Shown: positions 18,202 through 26,425 of the stretch, piece by piece
How the letters are laid out: each line of letters starts with the position of its first letter
Position numbering within the stretch: the stretch's first letter is position 1
Origin: Mycobacterium sp.
GTDB taxonomy: Bacteria > Actinomycetota > Actinomycetes > Mycobacteriales > Mycobacteriaceae
Length of the DNA: 33,808 nucleotides
NCBI GenBank assembly: GCA_003987775.1
Contig: RXJD01000035.1
Span: forward strand, 1-33,808
Direction: 5' to 3'
Notes under the pieces: model-generated
What the model saw: the letters and a program-made list of their open reading frames with translations, nothing else
Told to the model about the DNA's origin: nothing
The model's database searches: none
Made by a program: the position numbers and the translations under genes

Positions 18202-19503
18202 TCAAGATCTTTCCCGCTGAACTGCAGGGGACTGCGCAGCGCCGGCTGGCCCGGTCGCGCAGTCTTGAGTTGCCCGGGGCTGGAGGTGCTGGTTGCGGTC
18301 CAGGACGCGCAGAGCCAAAGCTGCGAGTAGACCGATGATGAACAGCCCGGCCCATACCAGTTCGTCGGCTCCGGCCTGACGCGCTGCACCCATTGCCCAA
18401 CCGGTAGCCAGGTTGCCGGCGAGGATCCCCACTCCGACGATGGTGTTGTAGAAGCCGTAATGCGTAGCCACGAGCCGGCCTCCGGCCAGAGCCATGACGG
18501 TGTCCATTTCGAACGGGAAGACCGCGGCCGAGCCGACGGCCAGCATGGCGGCTGTCGCCAGCAGCGCGGCGATAGCCGCGACGATCCCAAGTCGAGACCC
18601 GTTGGGGACGGCTATCAGCGGCAAGAAGGAGGCCGCCAGGACACCCAACCCGACGGCCAGGCTGCGACCGGGACCCCACCGCGCGGCGAACCAGCGAGTG
18701 ATGCGCAGCTGTCCGGCGACCGCCACCAGGCCAGAAACGACGAAGATCGCCGCCACCAGTAGCGTTTGGTAGCGCTTGGTCAACAGCGCTGCCTGGAGTG
18801 GCAGGGCGAGGTAGACCTGGAAGGACAACACGTAGGAGCCGATCATCGCGGCGGCGAACAGCAGAAAGGACCGGTTTCCCAGGACGACTCGCCAGTCATC
18901 GAAAATCGATGTTTTCTCGGGCGTCGGATCAGCGCTGTGTTGCGGCAGCGCTAGCAACTGCGCCACGGTCAGTACCGCGAAGATCGCCGCGGCGCCTCCG
19001 GCGGTGACGCGGAAGTCGATGGCTACCAGCAGAACTCCGACCAACGGACCCAGCAGAATTCCAGCCTGGTAGAAGATGTTGAATACCGCGAATGCTTCCA
19101 CACGGCGCTCACGTGAATCGGCGGCGAGATATGCACGCACCGCGGGGTTGAACAACGCTCCGGCGAAGCCCGTGGCAGCCGAGGCGATCAATACGACCGG
19201 CAACGAATGCGCGAAGATCAGCAACGCGAAGCCGCCCGTTCGAAGCAAACAGCCAACCACGATCAACGGTTTGTAGCCGATCCGGTCTGCCAGCGTGCCG
19301 CCGACAATGAACATGCCCTGTTGGGAGAAGTTGCGGACACCCAAGACGAGCCCAACAGCCCACCCCGCCAGCCCGAGTGGGCCGGCGAGGTAGGCCGCCA
19401 GGTACGGCATCAACATGTAGAAACCGAGGTTGATGCCGAACTGGTTGATCATCAGCATCCGGCTGGGCCGGTCGAAGCTGCGGAATTGCGTCAGCAATTG
19501 CAT
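18202..19503 (-). CDS. Major facilitator superfamily transporter, copper-regulon type (Rv0849-like)
   Basis: A 433-residue MFS protein with about 12 hydrophobic segments. It contains the loop 2-3 signature GTLADRIGYKPL (G-x-x-x-D-R-x-G-x-(R/K)) and a second-half pseudo-repeat. The start [10 protein letters not shown] is chosen because its ATG overlaps the cysK2 stop (TAATG), showing tight coupling. The open frame runs on for another 100 codons upstream, but that is antisense to coding cysK2 frames. In M. tuberculosis the MFS gene Rv0849 follows cysK2 in the same RicR-controlled group; this looks like its orthologue. The substrate is unknown; the context suggests a metal chelate, a sulfur metabolite or another copper-stress compound. 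The C-terminal tail is polar and Gln/Pro-rich. Confidence 0.88.
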   Translation of the reverse strand: MQLLTQFRSFDRPSRMLMINQFGINLGFYMLMPYLAAYLAGPLGLAGWAVGLVLGVRNFSQQGMFIVGGTLADRIGYKPLIVVGCLLRTGGFALLIFAHSLPVVLIASAATGFAGALFNPAVRAYLAADSRERRVEAFAVFNIFYQAGILLGPLVGVLLVAIDFRVTAGGAAAIFAVLTVAQLLALPQHSADPTPEKTSIFDDWRVVLGNRSFLLFAAAMIGSYVLSFQVYLALPLQAALLTKRYQTLLVAAIFVVSGLVAVAGQLRITRWFAARWGPGRSLAVGLGVLAASFLPLIAVPNGSRLGIVAAIAALLATAAMLAVGSAAVFPFEMDTVMALAGGRLVATHYGFYNTIVGVGILAGNLATGWAMGAARQAGADELVWAGLFIIGLLAALALRVLDRNQHLQPRATQDCATGPAGAAQSPAVQRERS

Positions 19504-20672
19504 TACTGCATCGCTCCGGTGGGATCCACTACGGTGGCGCACCGGGTCCAGGACTGCACGACCTGGTCGGTCGGGTGGTCGATGACGGCCGGCTCTTCGG
19601 GCGGTAACTGGTCGAGCAGGCCGTGCTCGCGGCAGTAATTGTCGTTGTAGATGGTGTCGAAATAGCGTTGCGGTCCGTCGGGGAAAACCGCGGCGATGGT
19701 GGTCTCGGCGGGCATGGTCCGCGCGGCCCACCCGGCCACCAAACCGACGGCTCCCACACTCCAGCCGCCGCTGGCGTGGTGGGTGGCTGCCAGGGCACGC
19801 GCCGCCCACACCGCCTCGGCCGGTGCCACCCAGTGCACCTCGTCAAACGCCGCATAGTCGACATTGCGCGGGTAGATGCTCGACCCCAGACCCCGCATCA
19901 ACCGGGTGGCCGCGGGTTGACCGAAGATCGTCGAGCCGACGGTGTCCACACCGATCACCTTCAGATCCGGGTTCGCCTCGCGCAGCACCCGTGCCACTCC
20001 CGCCGAGTGCCCGCCGGTACCCACCGAGCACACCAACACATCGATGCGACCAAGCTGGTCGAGCAGCTCCAGGGCCAGCGGACGGTAGGCGTCCACGTTC
20101 TCGGGGTTGTTGTACTGGTTGGGGCACCACGCGTCGGGGTCAGCGGCCAGCAGCTGCGCAATACGGTCCTTGCGGGCCTGCTGCCATCCGCCGACCGGGT
20201 GGGGCTCGGTGACCACGTCAACCTCGGCGCCGTAGGCGCGCAGCATGTTCTGCACGATGGGCTCCATGCCCGGGTCGGTTACCACCGTGACCGGGTGCCG
20301 GTACACCATGCCGGCCAGCGCCAGCCCCAGGCCCAGGGATCCGCTGGTGGATTCCACGATGCGGGCTCCCGGACGCAGTTCACCGCGGGCACGGGCGCGT
20401 TCAACCATGTGCACTGCGGGCCGGTCCTTCATACTGCCGCCGGGATTGAAGCCTTCCAATTTGGCCCAGAAGCCGCGATCTGCGGCAGTCAGCGGTTCTG
20501 AGATCCGCAGTACCGGGGTGTTGCCCACCAGCCCGGCCGGCTGACGGTGGCTTCCCGGCACGGGCGGGCATTGTGCGGGGCTGAGAGGCCGGTCCACCAA
20601 CGTCAGCGACCGGGAATTGCAGGGCAGACGGGATTCCAGAGAGTTCGAGGAACGAGCAGAGTTGTTGTTCAT
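19503..20672 (-). CDS. cysK2: CysK2-type PLP-dependent S-sulfocysteine/cysteine synthase, copy 1
   Basis: A 389-residue fold-type II PLP enzyme. Visible motifs are [11 protein letters not shown], the PLP lysine in [11 protein letters not shown], a [10 protein letters not shown] substrate loop (TSGNTG in classical CysK) and the phosphate-binding loop GTGGHSAG. The closest match from memory is M. tuberculosis CysK2 (Rv0848), which uses O-phosphoserine and thiosulfate to make S-sulfocysteine. The ATG at 20672 is chosen because GAAAGCGACGATC just upstream is also found just before the start of copy 2. It lies 101 bp after lpqS and overlaps the MFS gene by one base, so it is read from the RicR-type promoter at 21.3 kb. 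A non-conserved Ser/Asn-rich extension of about 50 residues precedes the catalytic domain. Confidence 0.93.
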   Translation of the reverse strand: MNNNSARSSNSLESRLPCNSRSLTLVDRPLSPAQCPPVPGSHRQPAGLVGNTPVLRISEPLTAADRGFWAKLEGFNPGGSMKDRPAVHMVERARARGELRPGARIVESTSGSLGLGLALAGMVYRHPVTVVTDPGMEPIVQNMLRAYGAEVDVVTEPHPVGGWQQARKDRIAQLLAADPDAWCPNQYNNPENVDAYRPLALELLDQLGRIDVLVCSVGTGGHSAGVARVLREANPDLKVIGVDTVGSTIFGQPAATRLMRGLGSSIYPRNVDYAAFDEVHWVAPAEAVWAARALAATHHASGGWSVGAVGLVAGWAARTMPAETTIAAVFPDGPQRYFDTIYNDNYCREHGLLDQLPPEEPAVIDHPTDQVVQSWTRCATVVDPTGAMQ

Positions 20673-20773
20673 GCGATCGTCGCTTTCTAGCGAGAGGCCG
20701 CTGGCGCAGCCATTGACAAGGGAAGCGGCCACCGGCCGTCGTGACAGTGCACAGACGACCTGGCGCTACCCAG

Positions 20774-21298
20774 TCAGCGACGAGAAGAGCACAACCGCGT
20801 CAAGAGATCTTGACCGGTCAAAATGGCAGCGACGCCACGCGGCGGACCGCGACCACCCGATATCACATGCCGCCCGAACAACCCCGCGGCAGCTACCACT
20901 GCTATGAGCACGCTCAAAGCCGCCATGGTGGTAACGGGCGCGTTGGGCAGCACGGCGGTCATGAACGCCTCGTTATGGGCTACCGAGGGGCTTTCTAGGT
21001 GCGCGTGATCGCTGTTGATTGTGTATTCGCCACCGAGTGGACTTACTAGAACGTGGGAGCGGTGGGAGGGATGGGGGGTAGCAGGCCCATGTCGCACTTC
21101 GGCGTGTCCGAGAACAAGGATCCACACCGCGACGGCGGCAACAGCGGCAGCCAAGGCCGCGGTGAATTGCCACCACGGCCGCGGGCACGCCTTTGATCCG
21201 CTCACAGTGCTTACAGCGTAGCAATGGGATCGGTGCCGCGTCGACGACAGGCGGCCGTGCTGGGACATCGCGTCCGCCCACACCGTTTCGTACCCCAT
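20774..21298 (-). CDS. lpqS: LpqS-like His-rich membrane protein, copy 1
   Basis: A 174-residue protein. After a basic N-terminal segment comes a membrane helix (about 46-64, FTAALAAAVAAVAVWILVL), then a His-rich segment (GHAEVRHGPATPHPSHRSH) and the motif GGEYTINSDHAHL. A second helix (TMAALSVLIAVVAAAGLFG) follows, and the protein ends TGQDLLTRLCSSRR. The DLLTR-x-C-x-x-RR ending and G-x-E-(F/Y)-x-IN-x-DH motif match M. tuberculosis LpqS (Rv0847) from memory. No lipobox cysteine is seen, so it is probably a membrane protein with an external His-rich, likely Cu-binding, loop and a cytoplasmic tail. The ATG begins on the last base of the RicR-type operator. A later start (ATG at 21268) is possible. 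It heads the lpqS-cysK2-MFS-mmcO run. Confidence 0.85.
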   Translation of the reverse strand: MGYETVWADAMSQHGRLSSTRHRSHCYAVSTVSGSKACPRPWWQFTAALAAAVAAVAVWILVLGHAEVRHGPATPHPSHRSHVLVSPLGGEYTINSDHAHLESPSVAHNEAFMTAVLPNAPVTTMAALSVLIAVVAAAGLFGRHVISGGRGPPRGVAAILTGQDLLTRLCSSRR

Positions 21299-21335
21299 AC
21301 CCCCTGAGGGTACAGGCGAGTCGAGTGGGTGGCAA
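21298..21335 (-). promoter_or_regulatory. RicR-type copper operator and promoter of the lpqS-cysK2-MFS-mmcO operon
   Basis: On the minus strand TACCCTCAGGGGGTA (21312-21298) fits the mycobacterial RicR box TACCC-N5-GGGTA. Its first six bases TACCCT also fit a TANNNT -10 element, and TTGCCA (21335-21330) lies exactly 17 bp upstream as a -35. The last base of the box is the A of the ATG, so a transcript starting about 7 bases after the -10 would be leaderless. RicR leaves DNA when it binds Cu(I), so copper should induce the operon. Confidence 0.88.
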
Positions 21336-21403
21336 GGGGCGACAAGGTCACGAAAAGGCTGTCGAACATCGTCTGGCGCATCGACAGGCCCATGGTGTAT
21401 TAC

Positions 21404-21424
21404 TAATGATTATCATTATCATTA
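21404..21424 (+). promoter_or_regulatory. Zur/Fur-like operator
   Basis: An AT-rich near-palindrome starting TAATGATTATC and ending ATTATCATTA stands out in GC-rich DNA. It fits the mycobacterial Zur (FurB) consensus as I remember it (TNATGAAAATNATTTTCA with flanking TA) at about 17 of 21 positions, and also the general Fur-box pattern. It lies 37 bp before a small ORF coupled to a PPE-PPW gene. Related PPE genes near ESX-3 in M. tuberculosis are zinc-regulated by Zur. Which of Zur or another Fur-family protein binds cannot be told from sequence alone. Confidence 0.75.
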
Positions 21425-21460
21425 ACGTGCGGGGCGGTGCCCTCAGCGGTTAAAGGAGCG

Positions 21461-21643
21461 ATGCCGATGGTGGCGCTGCGGTGCCCGCTACAGTCAGTGG
21501 TCGCATTGGCAGCGGATGACCATGTCGTGACGATACGTACGGCGGTGTTCCGCACGGCGCAGCCGGCTAATGGGGGGAACCGGCCACCGTTGAGCTCTGC
21601 ATTGGCTTATCCGCCGGAGTTACATCGTGGCGGCGTACTGTGA
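21461..21643 (+). CDS. Small protein (60 aa) translationally coupled to a PPE gene
   Basis: The frame starts at an ATG three bases after AAAGGAG (21452-21458); a second in-frame ATG at 21467 has the better spacing. It ends in a GTGA overlap with the PPE gene. The Fur/Zur-like box 37 bp upstream would control it. The protein begins [23 protein letters not shown] and matches nothing I recognise; it has one cysteine, no membrane helix and a Pro/Arg-rich second half. Because the PPE gene itself has no clear Shine-Dalgarno, translation of this ORF may be needed for PPE synthesis. It could be a true small protein or only a translational leader. Confidence 0.55.
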   Translation: MPMVALRCPLQSVVALAADDHVVTIRTAVFRTAQPANGGNRPPLSSALAYPPELHRGGVL

Positions 21644-23124
21644 CGGCCCCACTTTGGATAGCTGTGCCCCCTGAGGTGCATTCGGCGTTGATCAGCAGCG
21701 GCCCCGGGCCTGGGCCGATGATGGAAGCGGCTGCGGCATGGTCGGCGCTGAGCAGCGAGTACGCCGCGGCCGCTGGCGAGCTGACGGCGGTGCTCAGCGT
21801 GGTGCAGGCCGATGCCTGGGGAGGAAGCAGTGGCAACTCCTACGTGTCCGCGCATACGCCCTATCTGGCTTGGCTGATTCAAGCCAGCAACAACACTGCC
21901 GAAGCGGGCGCCAGACAAGAATCCGCCGCCGCGGCGTACTCCGCCGCCGTAGCGGCGATGCCGACTTTGACCGAGCTGGCCGCAAACCACGCGACTAACG
22001 CGGTGCTGGTCGCAACGAATTTCTTCGGCATCAACACCATTCCGATCGCTCTCAACGAGGCGGATTACGTGCGAATGTGGATCCTTGCCGCCACAACAAT
22101 GAGTACCTATCAGGCGTTCGCGGACGCCGCCGTGGCGTCGATCCCGACCACCACATCGGCCCCGCAAATTTACCAGCCCGACGGCAACGCCCGGTGCAGC
22201 GCCGGCACCAGGATTGATCCCTGGACCGGTGAACTCGAAGACATTCCATGCCCGACCGACCCCCAGTTCTACTCCAACTGGGGAACCGAGCTCAGCGAAC
22301 AAATACCCGATCTGATAAACACCCTGCTGACAAATCCGGCGCAGGTGCCCGGCGTCCTTGCTCTGATGGAAGCGGACTTCATGTTCCACGTGCAAGTGAT
22401 CGTTTCCTATTTGGTTCAATCTCCACAGTTTCTGGCGATCGCTCTGGGCGTCCCGACCGCCGGCCTCGGAGCGGTCAGCGGCATGGGTGCAGTCAGTGGC
22501 CTTGCCACGTTGGCTGCAATTCCGGCGGATGTCAGCGCCGCCGAACCGCTGTCCCCCCCGGCCCAGCCCCAAGCGGCGGCCCTCGCCCCCACCTCAACCG
22601 CGTCTGGCGCGGCGACTTCTGGTGCCTCGGCACCTGCGTCCCCGTCCACGTCGACGCCCGCGCCCGCAACTTCTGCGTCCGCCGCGCCACCACCGCCGGC
22701 CGGCGCACAGGGTGTGGCCTTCCCCTACGTGATAGGGGGTCCACGGTTCGGATCCGGTTCCACAATGAGCACCAGTGCCAGTGCAAGTACCAAGAATAAG
22801 GCGGCTGAAGCAGGTGGGGTTGCCTCCGCGGCGACCGAGCGCGAGCACAGGCGGGCGCGGCGTCGCCAGCGCGAAAAGGTGACCGGTTGCGGCGATGAGT
22901 ACATGAATATGAATATTGAGGTCACTGCGACCTGGGAGGAGCCGGTTGATGAGTTGGGGACATCGACGTCGGCCTCGATTCAGGGTGCTGGACGGGTCGG
23001 GTTTTCCGGCACCGCACCCACGGAGCAGGTCCCCGCGGCGGCGGGTTTGACCACGCTGAGCGGTCAGGAGTCTGGCCAGAGTCCGCGACTTCCGATGGTT
23101 CCGGGGACGTGGCACTCCCGGTAG
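21640..23124 (+). CDS. PPE family protein, PPE-PPW subgroup
   Basis: A 494-residue PPE protein. The N-terminal PPE domain (about 1-175) starts [23 protein letters not shown]; it contains the GWGG-like W-x-G turn (DAWGGSSG) and [23 protein letters not shown]. That last segment is close to the ESX-3-linked PPE3/PPE4/PPE20 group. A variable Ala/Pro/Ser-rich middle includes hydrophobic helices. The C-terminus has GFSGT and RLPMVPGTW, the GF-x-GT and P-x-x-P-x-x-W motifs that define PPE-PPW proteins. These members are linked to nutrient and metal transport across the outer membrane. The GTG start overlaps the upstream small ORF. With the Zur-like box upstream, a role in zinc acquisition is a reasonable inference. 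Confidence 0.9.
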   Translation: MTAPLWIAVPPEVHSALISSGPGPGPMMEAAAAWSALSSEYAAAAGELTAVLSVVQADAWGGSSGNSYVSAHTPYLAWLIQASNNTAEAGARQESAAAAYSAAVAAMPTLTELAANHATNAVLVATNFFGINTIPIALNEADYVRMWILAATTMSTYQAFADAAVASIPTTTSAPQIYQPDGNARCSAGTRIDPWTGELEDIPCPTDPQFYSNWGTELSEQIPDLINTLLTNPAQVPGVLALMEADFMFHVQVIVSYLVQSPQFLAIALGVPTAGLGAVSGMGAVSGLATLAAIPADVSAAEPLSPPAQPQAAALAPTSTASGAATSGASAPASPSTSTPAPATSASAAPPPPAGAQGVAFPYVIGGPRFGSGSTMSTSASASTKNKAAEAGGVASAATEREHRRARRRQREKVTGCGDEYMNMNIEVTATWEEPVDELGTSTSASIQGAGRVGFSGTAPTEQVPAAAGLTTLSGQESGQSPRLPMVPGTWHSR

Positions 23125-23373
23125 TCCCTGGTAGTCGTCGGACCAGCCTCTGCTGTCCTGGACTGAAGTATTCGCCGACGATCCTGAACTCGACCTCGAC
23201 AAAGCTCTGTCACGTGCTGACTTGCCAAAAATCAGGGGCCGTCGGCGCTGGCAGGGAGCCCGACCCCGGCGCGGGAATGCGAGGTGCAGTCGGCCGGGAC
23301 CCGTGTTGGTGAGCTCAAAAACTCGTCTGTCCAAATGTGGGTTAACATGTCGTGATCCGGCCGCTGTATCGTG

Positions 23374-23388
23374 TACCCTCGGTGGGTA
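23374..23388 (+). promoter_or_regulatory. RicR-type operator of lpqS copy 2
   Basis: TACCCTCGGTGGGTA matches TACCC-N5-GGGTA exactly. As in the other two lpqS genes its first six bases fit a TANNNT -10 element and its last A is the first base of the ATG. The -35 region 17 bp upstream is poor compared with copies 1 and 3. Confidence 0.85.
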
Positions 23389-23837
23389 TGAGAAGCATCC
23401 GATTGTGGTCGGATGATCGACGTGTAGAAACGAGCAGAGCGTTCCGATTGCGCTTTGCCGTAGTCGTCGCGGCTGCAGTCGCGGCATTGGCCATCATCGG
23501 TCACTGCGTGCCGGTGCGCGCCGCTGCTTCGCCATCTTCGCCGCCGCAACAACTGTCAGTGGCCTCGCTTCCTCTCGCGGTCCATGCCAGCGCTGATCAG
23601 CCGCAGCTTGCGCAGGAGCGGCCAATCTGTAAAGCCTCGAAGGTATTCGCGATTGATGCGATACCCGCCGCGGTGATGACCGCGCTGGTCGTCCTCGGCC
23701 TGGGCTTGGCGGCGCTGGCGGGTATGGGCTGGCTGACACAGCTGGTGGCACCGGCCGGACGGAGCCCTCCGCACCCACGCGTTGCCATCTTGTCCGGTCG
23801 AGATCTTCTGACTCGGTTCTGCTTAGCTCGTCGCTGA
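23388..23837 (+). CDS. LpqS-like membrane protein, copy 2 (His-poor)
   Basis: A 149-residue paralogue. It has a basic start (MRSIRLWSDDRRVETSRAFRLR), a first helix (FAVVVAAAVAALAIIGHC), an external segment, a second helix (AVMTALVVLGLGLAALAGMGWL) and the family ending SGRDLLTRFCLARR. The His-rich segment and the IN-x-DH motif of copies 1 and 3 are missing; only the GHC after helix 1 and one isolated His remain. It therefore keeps the topology and C-terminal signature but probably not the same metal-binding ability. The ATG at 23388 overlaps the RicR box; upstream in-frame codons belong to the promoter. No cysK2 gene follows; a PE/PPE pair lies downstream instead. Confidence 0.8.
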   Translation: MRSIRLWSDDRRVETSRAFRLRFAVVVAAAVAALAIIGHCVPVRAAASPSSPPQQLSVASLPLAVHASADQPQLAQERPICKASKVFAIDAIPAAVMTALVVLGLGLAALAGMGWLTQLVAPAGRSPPHPRVAILSGRDLLTRFCLARR

Positions 23838-24241
23838 CTGGTCAGCGTCAAGCCCTGGTGCTGTGCGGCACACGGCTGGTGACGTCTGTTCCTGTCGATT
23901 TTCGCGCGGTAGCCGCGCCCTGATCTAAAGCCGACTGATGTGATGCATTCACTATTTGATGAATTATACAAATACTCTGCTGCGCCCGGGTTGCTGAGTT
24001 GCTCGCGGCCGAGGGAAGCACGGCACCGTGAGCCTGCCCGCCGAGGCCGATTCGTTCGTGCGTTAGCCGAGGCTCGCGGACGACGGTCGCTGTCCACAGG
24101 GATGTTGCAGGTCCCCGATCGCCGGGAAACGATTCCCGGCGGCACCGTTGATCTTTCCAAGGCGCCTACATGGTCCCTCCGCCGCCATGGCACGGGAACA
24201 CATTTCGGTAGCGGAGCCGCATTCTTTAAAGGAGAGCAAAC
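23838..24241 (+). other. Intergenic region, possible relic of a cysK2 5' end
   Basis: About 400 bp between lpqS copy 2 and the PE gene. The first bases (CTGGTCAGCGTCA) match those after lpqS copy 3. Near 23928-23960 the string AAAGC.GACTGATG...CACTATTTG resembles the leader and start of cysK2 copy 2 (AAAGCGACGATCAATG...CTCTTTG). No catalytic CysK2 sequence follows. An AT-rich patch at 23936-23985 could be a promoter of the PE/PPE pair. Confidence 0.35.
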
Positions 24242-24541
24242 ATGTCGTTTGTGACAACGCATCCGGAAGCGCTGGCGTCGGCGGCCGGCGATCTGCTGAC
24301 GATCGGCGCGGCGATGGAAGCCGGAACGGCGGCGGTCGCGGTCCCGACGGCCGCAGTGGTGCCGGCCGCCGCTGACGAAGTGTCGGCGTTGACCGCGGCC
24401 CAGTTCGCCGCGCACGCGCAGCTGTACCAAGCAGTGGCTGCCCAGGCCACAGCAATTCACGACCAGTTCGTTGCCGCCTTGGCGACTAGCGCTGGGTCCT
24501 ATGCCGTCACCGAGGCCGCCAATGCGGCCGCGACCGGCTGA
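24242..24541 (+). CDS. PE family protein
   Basis: A 99-residue protein that is essentially only a PE domain: MSFVTTHPEALASAAGDLLTIGAAMEAG, two long Ala-rich helices with the turn [24 protein letters not shown], and the YAVTEAANAAA end, which contains the Y-x-x-x-(D/E) export signal. AAAGGAG lies before the ATG. It is followed 28 bp later by a PPE gene, the standard PE/PPE arrangement. The pair should form a helical heterodimer secreted by a type VII (ESX-5-type) system. The PE protein probably serves as the partner carrying the export signal. Confidence 0.93.
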   Translation: MSFVTTHPEALASAAGDLLTIGAAMEAGTAAVAVPTAAVVPAAADEVSALTAAQFAAHAQLYQAVAAQATAIHDQFVAALATSAGSYAVTEAANAAATG

Positions 24542-24569
24542 CGCGCGTCATAGCTGAAGGGGTATGCGA

Positions 24570-25721
24570 ATGGATTTCGGGGCACTTCCACCGGAGATCA
24601 ATTCGGCCAGGATGTATTTGGGTCCCGGTTCCGGACCGATGCTGGCCGCCGCGACCGGCTGGGATGAGCTGGCCGTTGAAATGAGTTTAGCCGCAACGTC
24701 TTACGCCGCGGTAATCGCCCGGCTGACGGCCTTGTCCTGGTACGGCCCGGCGGCGACCTGGATGGCGTCGGCAGCTGCGCCGTATGTGATGTGGATGACC
24801 ACGACCGCAACCGCAGCGGAGCAGGCGGCCGACCAGGCCCGCGCCGCAGCCGCCGCATTTGAGGCGGCGTTCGCGCAGACCGTGCCACCACCGGTGATCG
24901 TGGCCAATCGCAGCTTGTTGATGAGCCTGATCGTGACGAACATCTTCGGGCAGAACACGCCGGCGATCGCGGCCACCGAGGCCCAGTACGCGCAGATGTG
25001 GGCCCAAGATGCGATGGCCATGTACGGATACGCCGGTTCGTCGGCGGCCGCGTCGACGTTGACGCCTTTCGCGCCGCCTCAGCAAGTCGCCAATCCGAGC
25101 GGGTTGGCTGCGCAGGGCGCCGCTGTCGCCCAGGCCGCGGGCGCTTCGGTGGCAACCGACACCCAGGCCGTCCTCACGCAGCTGACGTCGTCCGTACCCA
25201 CCGCGTTGCAGCAACTTGCTTCGCCCCTGTCGTCGGGTTCGGTGTCCTCGATGCTGAGTGCGATAAACCCGGAGCTATCAACGATAAGTTCAACCGCGTG
25301 GATCGCCAGCGCCGGCCTGTCGACCGGGGAGAAGCTCAAGGGTCTGCTGCCGGCGGCCACCAGCGCACTCGCACCAGCCGTTGCCGAAGGGTTGGCCACC
25401 GGGCCACTCGGATCCGGGTTGGCCGGTCTGGCAGGCTTCGGCGGTGCCGGCACGGTATCGGCGGGTATGGGGCAAGCCGGATTGGTCGGGTCGTTGTCGG
25501 CACCGCAGAGTTGGACAGCTTCTGTGCCGGCCAAGGCGGCTGCTGCGCTGACTGGCACCAACCTCGGCGCCGCTCCGGCCGCCAACTCCGGTGTGCCGAG
25601 CAGCATGTTAGGTGGACTCCCGTTGGCGGCGGCAGGAGAGCGCGGCGCAGCCGGGATTGTCCCCGATCCCCGGTTCCTGGAGCGCCCACCAATGGTGCCT
25701 CGGTGGTCAAACCTGGTTTAG
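24570..25721 (+). CDS. PPE family protein, PPE-SVP subgroup
   Basis: A 383-residue protein. The PPE domain (about 1-175) starts [24 protein letters not shown] and contains the SWYGPAAT W-x-G turn and [25 protein letters not shown] variable middle follows. The [12 protein letters not shown] segment at about 308 fits the G-x-x-SVP-x-x-W motif that defines the SVP subgroup (SAP replaces SVP). The end ([12 protein letters not shown]) is usual. The ATG at 24570 has GAAGGGG seven bases upstream; an ATG two codons earlier is also in frame but would give an atypical MRMDFG start. It is co-transcribed with the PE gene. SVP-type PPE proteins are mostly ESX-5 substrates located at the cell surface. Confidence 0.93.
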   Translation: MDFGALPPEINSARMYLGPGSGPMLAAATGWDELAVEMSLAATSYAAVIARLTALSWYGPAATWMASAAAPYVMWMTTTATAAEQAADQARAAAAAFEAAFAQTVPPPVIVANRSLLMSLIVTNIFGQNTPAIAATEAQYAQMWAQDAMAMYGYAGSSAAASTLTPFAPPQQVANPSGLAAQGAAVAQAAGASVATDTQAVLTQLTSSVPTALQQLASPLSSGSVSSMLSAINPELSTISSTAWIASAGLSTGEKLKGLLPAATSALAPAVAEGLATGPLGSGLAGLAGFGGAGTVSAGMGQAGLVGSLSAPQSWTASVPAKAAAALTGTNLGAAPAANSGVPSSMLGGLPLAAAGERGAAGIVPDPRFLERPPMVPRWSNLV

Positions 25722-25851
25722 GGAGAGGAGGCCACCACGAAGGGCCGCCAGAAACCACGGTTGCGTAGGCCTGGGGCGCCGTTCATCGGCGGCGCTTCAC
25801 GCAGACCTGGGTCCAACGCCCGATGAATCGGCGAAACGATGTCGCGCCCGG

Positions 25852-25889
25852 TTGCTGGAACAACATCCGACGCCTACCCTCTAGGGGTA
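25852..25889 (+). promoter_or_regulatory. RicR-type operator and promoter of lpqS copy 3 and cysK2 copy 2
   Basis: TACCCTCTAGGGGTA (25875-25889) matches the RicR box. TACCCT serves as a -10 element and TTGCTG at 25852-25857 lies exactly 17 bp upstream as a -35, the same layout as lpqS copy 1. The final A of the box starts the ATG, which predicts a leaderless, copper-induced transcript. Confidence 0.88.
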
Positions 25890-26323
25890 TGAGGTCTGTG
25901 CGAGAACGGACGGCTCCGTCTCCACGCACCTCGCTGCTGACACGGCGCTCGATGACCGCGGTCGCCACAGCCGCGTTCTTGCTTCTGCTGCTGGGGCACT
26001 CGGCACTGCTGCATTCGGAGACCGGCCACCCCCACCACTCCCATGCGTTGTTATCCAGCGTGGGCGCGGAATTCGCGATCAATGTCGATCACCCCAATCT
26101 TGTCAACGGAGCTTTGACCGCTTGTCATGACGTCTCGGCGTCCGCGGTGTTGCCGCGAACCCCAACCATTTTGATGGAAACCGGCGTGGCCGCAGCAATG
26201 GTCGCGATTGTCGCCGGAGTGTCCGGTGACGCCACGACGTCGGGGCGGAGCCCACCGAATGCAGCACCGCCCGCCCTCACCGGTCGAGATCTCTTGACGC
26301 GGCTCTGCCTGATTCGTCGCTGA
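25889..26323 (+). CDS. LpqS-like His-rich membrane protein, copy 3
   Basis: A 144-residue paralogue close to copy 1. It has a basic start (MRSVRERTAPSPRTS), a helix (MTAVATAAFLLLLLGHSALL), a His-rich segment (HSETGHPHHSH), the motif GAEFAINVDHPNL, a helical segment (METGVAAAMVAIVAGVSG) and the ending TGRDLLTRLCLIRR. The clustered histidines outside the membrane suggest copper binding; no lipobox is present. The start is fixed by the RicR box whose last base is the A of the ATG. A cysK2 gene follows after 102 bp, repeating the lpqS-cysK2 order of the first operon, so the pair was probably duplicated as a unit. Confidence 0.88.
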   Translation: MRSVRERTAPSPRTSLLTRRSMTAVATAAFLLLLLGHSALLHSETGHPHHSHALLSSVGAEFAINVDHPNLVNGALTACHDVSASAVLPRTPTILMETGVAAAMVAIVAGVSGDATTSGRSPPNAAPPALTGRDLLTRLCLIRR

Positions 26324-26425
26324 CCGATCAGCGTCAGGTCGTGGTGTCATGCGCACGGCGGCCGGTGCTCGCTGACCGGTGTTCGATGTCGCAATTCTGC
26401 GGCGCATTTGCGAAAGCGACGATCA

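Noticed and set aside
19503-19809. Upstream extension of the MFS frame
   Set aside because: It lies within the cysK2 gene in another frame; the TAATG overlap gives a better start.
23833-23846. Palindrome GCTGACTGGTCAGC at the end of lpqS copy 2 as a terminator
   Set aside because: It includes the stop codon, is only 6 bp per arm without a T-run, and is imperfect in the other copies, so it was not called.
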